Assembly: GCA_964584415.1 (NCBI GenBank)
Contig: CAZOZX010000091.1
Coordinates: 1-8,280 of the forward strand
DNA: 8,280 nucleotides
From: PHAA01 sp964584415
GTDB lineage: Bacteria; Bacillota; Syntrophomonadia; Syntrophomonadales; Syntrophomonadaceae
Direction: 5' to 3'
Shown one piece after another: positions 5,389 to 8,280 of this stretch. The translations under genes and the position numbers were made by a program. Below the pieces are notes generated by a model that did not search any database, had not been told where the DNA came from, and saw only the letters and a program-made list of their open reading frames with translations. How positions within the stretch are numbered: position 1 is the stretch's first letter; every line of letters begins with the position of its first letter.

Positions 5389-5934
5389 ATGAATGATCAA
5401 TTGACGGCAGATTTAAAAAAAGCGGAAGAATTTCATGGACACATTTGTACCGGCATTATCTTCGGGGTTCGTATAGCCAGGTTAGGTCTGAATTACCTCG
5501 GTATCAACGATCCCAAACATAACAAAGATTTTATTGCAATTGTGGAAGCTGATCGTTGTGTTGCCGACGCGGTCCAGTCGGTAACCGGGTGCAGCCTGGG
5601 TAAGAGACGGCTGAAATGGTTTGATTACGGCAAGATGGCCGCCACTTTTGTGGATATGAACACCAATGAAGGGGTGAGGATTATAACTGCGGCAAGGCCT
5701 ATGGTCGAAGTAGGAGACCTGGTTGACTTTTGGAGCCGGATACCAGATGAGGAACTGTTCAAACTGGAACCGGTAAAGGTCAATCTTAAGCCAGAAGACC
5801 TGCCCGGTAAGCCCTCGCGAAGGGTGAAATGCCAGGGCTGCGGGGAAATGGTTATGGATGGCCGGGAAGTGTCTCTGGATGGAAAAGATCTTTGTCATGC
5901 CTGCGCCTTTGGGGCTTACTACCAGAAACAGTAA
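5389..5934 (+). CDS. FmdE/FwdE-family protein with C-terminal zinc ribbon
   Basis: Cytoplasmic protein of 181 residues in the FmdE family, named after a gene of the molybdenum formylmethanofuran dehydrogenase operon of methanogens but widespread in bacteria without that pathway. The N-terminal domain has EEFHGHICTGIIFGVR (13-28), with His16, His18 and Cys20 as likely metal or ligand residues, then EADRCVADAVQSVTGCSLGKRRL (53-75), both family hallmarks. The C-terminus is a zinc ribbon with two CxxC pairs, Cys148/Cys151 and Cys169/Cys172. Length is normal for the two-domain form. The start has AAAAGGAG at 5371-5378, 10 bases upstream. It is the first gene of an operon with a DUF364 protein and a BtuCD-type ABC transporter, suggesting a role in metal, oxyanion or metal-cofactor handling. 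The biochemical activity is not established, and expression is probably controlled by the leader at 5165-5326. Confidence 0.92.
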   Translation: MNDQLTADLKKAEEFHGHICTGIIFGVRIARLGLNYLGINDPKHNKDFIAIVEADRCVADAVQSVTGCSLGKRRLKWFDYGKMAATFVDMNTNEGVRIITAARPMVEVGDLVDFWSRIPDEELFKLEPVKVNLKPEDLPGKPSRRVKCQGCGEMVMDGREVSLDGKDLCHACAFGAYYQKQ

Positions 5935-5951
5935 GGTAGAACGATAAAAAA

Positions 5952-6698
5952 ATGTGGCAAATTTACGATGAATTAATTGAATCAGTACCAAAGGAATTAA
6001 CTGTCTTGGATTGCATGGTTGGGCTGCATTGGACTTTGGTCCGTTCGGAACTAGGATTGGGAGCAGCTATGACCCTTAAAGGAGGTAGGGGGGGAAAGGA
6101 ATTCTCCGACCTGATCGGTATGCCCCTTAGAGAATTAGCTGCCTGGATCAAATCCTGGAACATGATCGAAGCTTCATTGGGACAGGCAGCTATGAACGCC
6201 GCTTTCAACCTGGTGAGGAACATAGAGGAATTAAGCGGACGTCCTTTTGTTATAACCGACAATTCTAAACAAGCGAACGGTTTTGCCGAATTCCTTTCTG
6301 CTATTCACGGAAAAAAGGTAGCGGTAATCGGTCATTTTCCTAATGTTGATTCTTTGAATAGTATCTGCCAGCTTTCGATTTTAGAAAGGTTACCCCAGGA
6401 AAATGATTATCCTGACCCAGCCTGCGAATATATTCTTCCCCAGCAGGATGTAGTCTTTATTACTGGTCCGGCTTTAATTAATAAAACCATGCCGAGACTA
6501 CTGGAGGTCTCAAAGCAAGCCCGGACTGTCCTAATCGGTCCCAGTGTCCCGATTTCTCCGGTACTTTTCCAATTCGGGGTCGATACCATAGCCAGCACCG
6601 TACTGCTCGACGAAGAACTATGTTGGAAAGTGGTGAAACAGGGAGGTAAAATGAACATTTTCAAAAATGGCGGACAGATGGTATGCATACCACGCTAA
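5952..6698 (+). CDS. DUF4213/DUF364 family protein, putative heavy-metal chelation
   Basis: Cytoplasmic protein of 248 residues. The N-terminal part (about 1-90) fits the DUF4213 enolase-N-terminus-like domain (VGLHWTLVRS, a Gly-rich loop, then SLGQAAMNAAFN). The C-terminal part (about 100-248) fits DUF364, a Rossmann-like domain: KVAVIGHFP, then DYPDPACEYILP at 152-163 and VVFITGPALINKT at 167-179, then VLIGPSVPISP. Pfam describes DUF364 as putative heavy-metal chelation; no reaction is proven. The gene starts 17 bases after the FmdE-family gene with only a weak AAGGTAG site about 13 bases upstream, and it overlaps the permease gene by 16 bases, so it is firmly part of the transporter operon. 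It may receive, chelate or modify the imported metal species. The gene appears intact. Confidence 0.9.
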   Translation: MWQIYDELIESVPKELTVLDCMVGLHWTLVRSELGLGAAMTLKGGRGGKEFSDLIGMPLRELAAWIKSWNMIEASLGQAAMNAAFNLVRNIEELSGRPFVITDNSKQANGFAEFLSAIHGKKVAVIGHFPNVDSLNSICQLSILERLPQENDYPDPACEYILPQQDVVFITGPALINKTMPRLLEVSKQARTVLIGPSVPISPVLFQFGVDTIASTVLLDEELCWKVVKQGGKMNIFKNGGQMVCIPR

Positions 6699-7759
6699 AT
6701 AGGGCAGATACAACAATAGTCGGAACCGCTGAGATTGATAAAGTGCCTGAGAAGAACGGTACTAAAATAAAACTGGTGATTTTAATTTTTTTGCCGGTCG
6801 CTGCGTTTATATTCTCTTTTACCATGGGGAGGTACGCCATCACCATACCTCAGCTTTGGGAGACGGTTTCGTCACATGCATGGGGAAATGGCGTACTCCG
6901 CCAAGGTAACCTTGATACGGTGGTTTTTAATATCAGACTGCCCCGAATCATAGCTGCCATGCTGGTAGGAGCGGCTTTATCCTGTGCGGGAGCTGCTTAC
7001 CAGGGGATGTTTAAGAATCCTCTGGTCTCGCCCGATATTTTAGGAGCGTCGGCTGGAGCTGGATTTGGCGCCTGCATAGCCATCTATTTTTCATCATCGG
7101 TGACCGTCATCCAGCTGGCTGCTTTTGGCTGCGGTCTGGCAGCAGTAGGATTTGCGTGCCTGATAAACGCCAAGCTGGATTATGATCCGATTCTGGGATT
7201 GGTCCTGGGTGGAATACTTATTAGTTCATTGTTCTCAGCTGCTACCAGTGCGATCAAATACTTGGCTGATGCCAATGACAAACTGCCGGAGATTACCTTC
7301 TGGCTGATGGGGAGCCTTTCATCGATCAACGTAAGAGATGTGGTCAGTATATTGGCTCCGATGATTACAGGATTTGTATTGTTGATCCTTTTCAGATGGC
7401 GTCTTAATGTGCTGGCATTTGGTGAGGAGGAAGCCAGGAGCCTCGGGGTAAATACCAAACACCTTAGATTGATCATTATAGTAGCTTCGACATTGCTAAG
7501 CGCTTCAGCGGTTTCCATCTGTGGAATGGTGGGGTGGATCGGCTTGGTGATACCCCACCTGGGCCGAGCGGTAACCGGACCTGATTTCCGCACCCTGATG
7601 CCGGTAACTGCGGTATTAGGAGGAACATATCTATTGCTGGTTGATGACTTGGCCCGCTGCCTGGGCAGTGTTGAGGTGCCGCTGGGCATATTGACGGCGA
7701 TTTTAGGAATACCGTTTTTTGTAATCATCTTCAAACAGAACGTTAAGGGGGAAAGGTAA
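6683..7759 (+). CDS. FecCD/BtuC-type ABC transporter permease
   Basis: Inner membrane permease of 358 residues, a normal length for the BtuC/FecCD/MolB family, which forms homodimers with about 10 transmembrane helices per chain. A charged N-terminal tail of about 29 residues precedes the first helix (LVILIFLPVAAFIFSF). Family landmarks are RLPR at 85-88, KNPLVSPDILGASAGAGFGA beginning near 111, GMVGWIGLVIPHLGR ending at 295 and the C-terminal VPLGILTAILGIPFFVIIF. ATG 6683 overlaps the DUF364 gene by 16 bases; the ribosome site upstream (GGCGGA) is modest. The stop overlaps the ATPase start as TAATG. Members of this family import siderophores, haem, cobalamin or, in the MolBC type, molybdate and tungstate; sequence alone does not separate these. 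The FmdE/DUF364 neighbours favour a metal or oxyanion substrate. The substrate-binding protein is not in this window. Confidence 0.93.
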   Translation: MHTTLNRADTTIVGTAEIDKVPEKNGTKIKLVILIFLPVAAFIFSFTMGRYAITIPQLWETVSSHAWGNGVLRQGNLDTVVFNIRLPRIIAAMLVGAALSCAGAAYQGMFKNPLVSPDILGASAGAGFGACIAIYFSSSVTVIQLAAFGCGLAAVGFACLINAKLDYDPILGLVLGGILISSLFSAATSAIKYLADANDKLPEITFWLMGSLSSINVRDVVSILAPMITGFVLLILFRWRLNVLAFGEEEARSLGVNTKHLRLIIIVASTLLSASAVSICGMVGWIGLVIPHLGRAVTGPDFRTLMPVTAVLGGTYLLLVDDLARCLGSVEVPLGILTAILGIPFFVIIFKQNVKGER

Positions 7760-8280
7760 TGCTGGAACTTAAAAATGTCAGCTGCGGCTATGGAAAAAAG
7801 GAAATCGTCCACAAAATTTCTTTCACCGTAGGGCGAGGCCAGGTGGTCTGTATTCTAGGTCCCAACGGCTGTGGCAAAACCACCCTGCTTAAGTCGGTGT
7901 TGGGGATAACGCGCCCGTTTTCAGGGACCATTCTACTGGGGGGGCGCAACATAAGCTGTATGCGTGAATCAGAACTTGGTCAGGCTATCGGATACATCCC
8001 TCAAGCCCATACCCCGCCTTTCCCCTTTACGGTACTGGATGTAGTACTTATGGGCCGAACGCCGCATCTGTCTACCCTATCATTTCCCAAGAAACAGGAT
8101 AGAGAGATAGCCATGGCTGCTATGGACGAACTAAACATAGGTCATTTAAAGGATAAGAAATACACCCGCATCAGCGGCGGAGAACGGCAGTTGGTGCTTA
8201 TTGCCAGGGCACTTACTCAGCAGCCGAAGATGCTGGTAATGGATGAACCTACCTCAAGTCTGGACTTTGGCAATCAAAAC
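7759..8280 (+). CDS. ABC transporter ATPase, BtuD/FepC type (3' end missing)
   Basis: Cytoplasmic ATP-hydrolysing subunit that powers the adjacent permease. The first 174 residues are present and the gene continues past the window; homologues are about 250-270 residues. Walker A is GPNGCGKTT at 34-42, the Q-loop glutamine is Gln82 in YIPQ, the signature is ISGGERQ at 138-144 and Walker B with the catalytic glutamate is LVMDEPT at 159-165, so all catalytic elements before the H-loop are intact. The stretch FPFTVLDVVLMGRTPH after the Q-loop is typical of metal-chelate importers of this family. The ATG shares one base with the permease stop (TAATG) and follows GGGGGAAAGG, so the two are coupled and expected in equal amounts. 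Confidence 0.95.
   Translation, partial: MLELKNVSCGYGKKEIVHKISFTVGRGQVVCILGPNGCGKTTLLKSVLGITRPFSGTILLGGRNISCMRESELGQAIGYIPQAHTPPFPFTVLDVVLMGRTPHLSTLSFPKKQDREIAMAAMDELNIGHLKDKKYTRISGGERQLVLIARALTQQPKMLVMDEPTSSLDFGNQN

Noticed and set aside
5482..5991. Minus-strand ORF of 169 codons opposite the FmdE gene
   Set aside because: Shadow of two confidently identified plus-strand genes with family motifs.
7180..7812. Long minus-strand ORF (210 codons) opposite the permease
   Set aside because: It is antisense to a clear FecCD-family gene, crosses into the ATPase gene, and its product has no recognisable motifs.
1..8280. CRISPR array, insertion sequence, tRNA, rRNA or phage genes
   Set aside because: No regularly spaced repeats, transposase motifs, terminal inverted repeats or RNA-gene signatures were seen.

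Overview
The window looks like a piece of chromosome from an anaerobic, Clostridia-type Firmicute (low confidence, perhaps Peptococcaceae-like). It has strong GGAGG-type ribosome binding sites, tightly packed same-strand operons and U-tailed intrinsic terminators. Its gene families (YedE, stand-alone TusA-like, XdhC, FmdE/FwdE, DUF364) are common in anaerobes that use selenium and molybdenum or tungsten enzymes. All confidently called genes are on the + strand.

Layout: (1) 2-523, the 3' end of a YedE-type selenium/sulfur membrane transporter, directly abutted by a 69-residue TusA-like carrier protein. (2) 524-869, no confident gene; a promoter -10 box lies near its end. (3) 870-4026, a three-gene translationally coupled operon: a MoxR-type AAA+ ATPase, a 218-residue protein I do not recognise, and a DUF2201 protein (HExxH metallopeptidase-like domain, polar linker, VWA-like domain). 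(4) 4027-4310, a non-coding gap with an extended -10 promoter, then 4311-4883, a short XdhC-type Rossmann protein closed by a very clear terminator at 4917-4960. (5) 4961-5388, an AT-rich regulatory stretch with two dyads, then a potentially structured leader ending in a second perfect terminator hairpin (5280-5326) placed before the next gene. This resembles a riboswitch or attenuator. (6) 5389 to the window end, an operon of FmdE-family protein, DUF4213/DUF364 protein, FecCD/BtuC-type permease and BtuD/FepC-type ATPase; the ATPase runs off the edge.

A plausible joint theme, which is inference, is supply and insertion of metal and chalcogen for selenium/molybdenum (or tungsten) enzymes. YedE and TusA would bring in and carry Se or S. 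XdhC, with a MoxR/VWA chaperone pair, would mature molybdenum hydroxylase-type enzymes. The FmdE/DUF364/ABC operon would import a metal, oxyanion or metal chelate under control of its leader RNA. BtuCD-like molybdate/tungstate importers (MolBC) and the proposed heavy-metal-chelation role of DUF364 make this reasonable. Corrinoid or siderophore uptake is not excluded, because no substrate-binding protein lies in the window.
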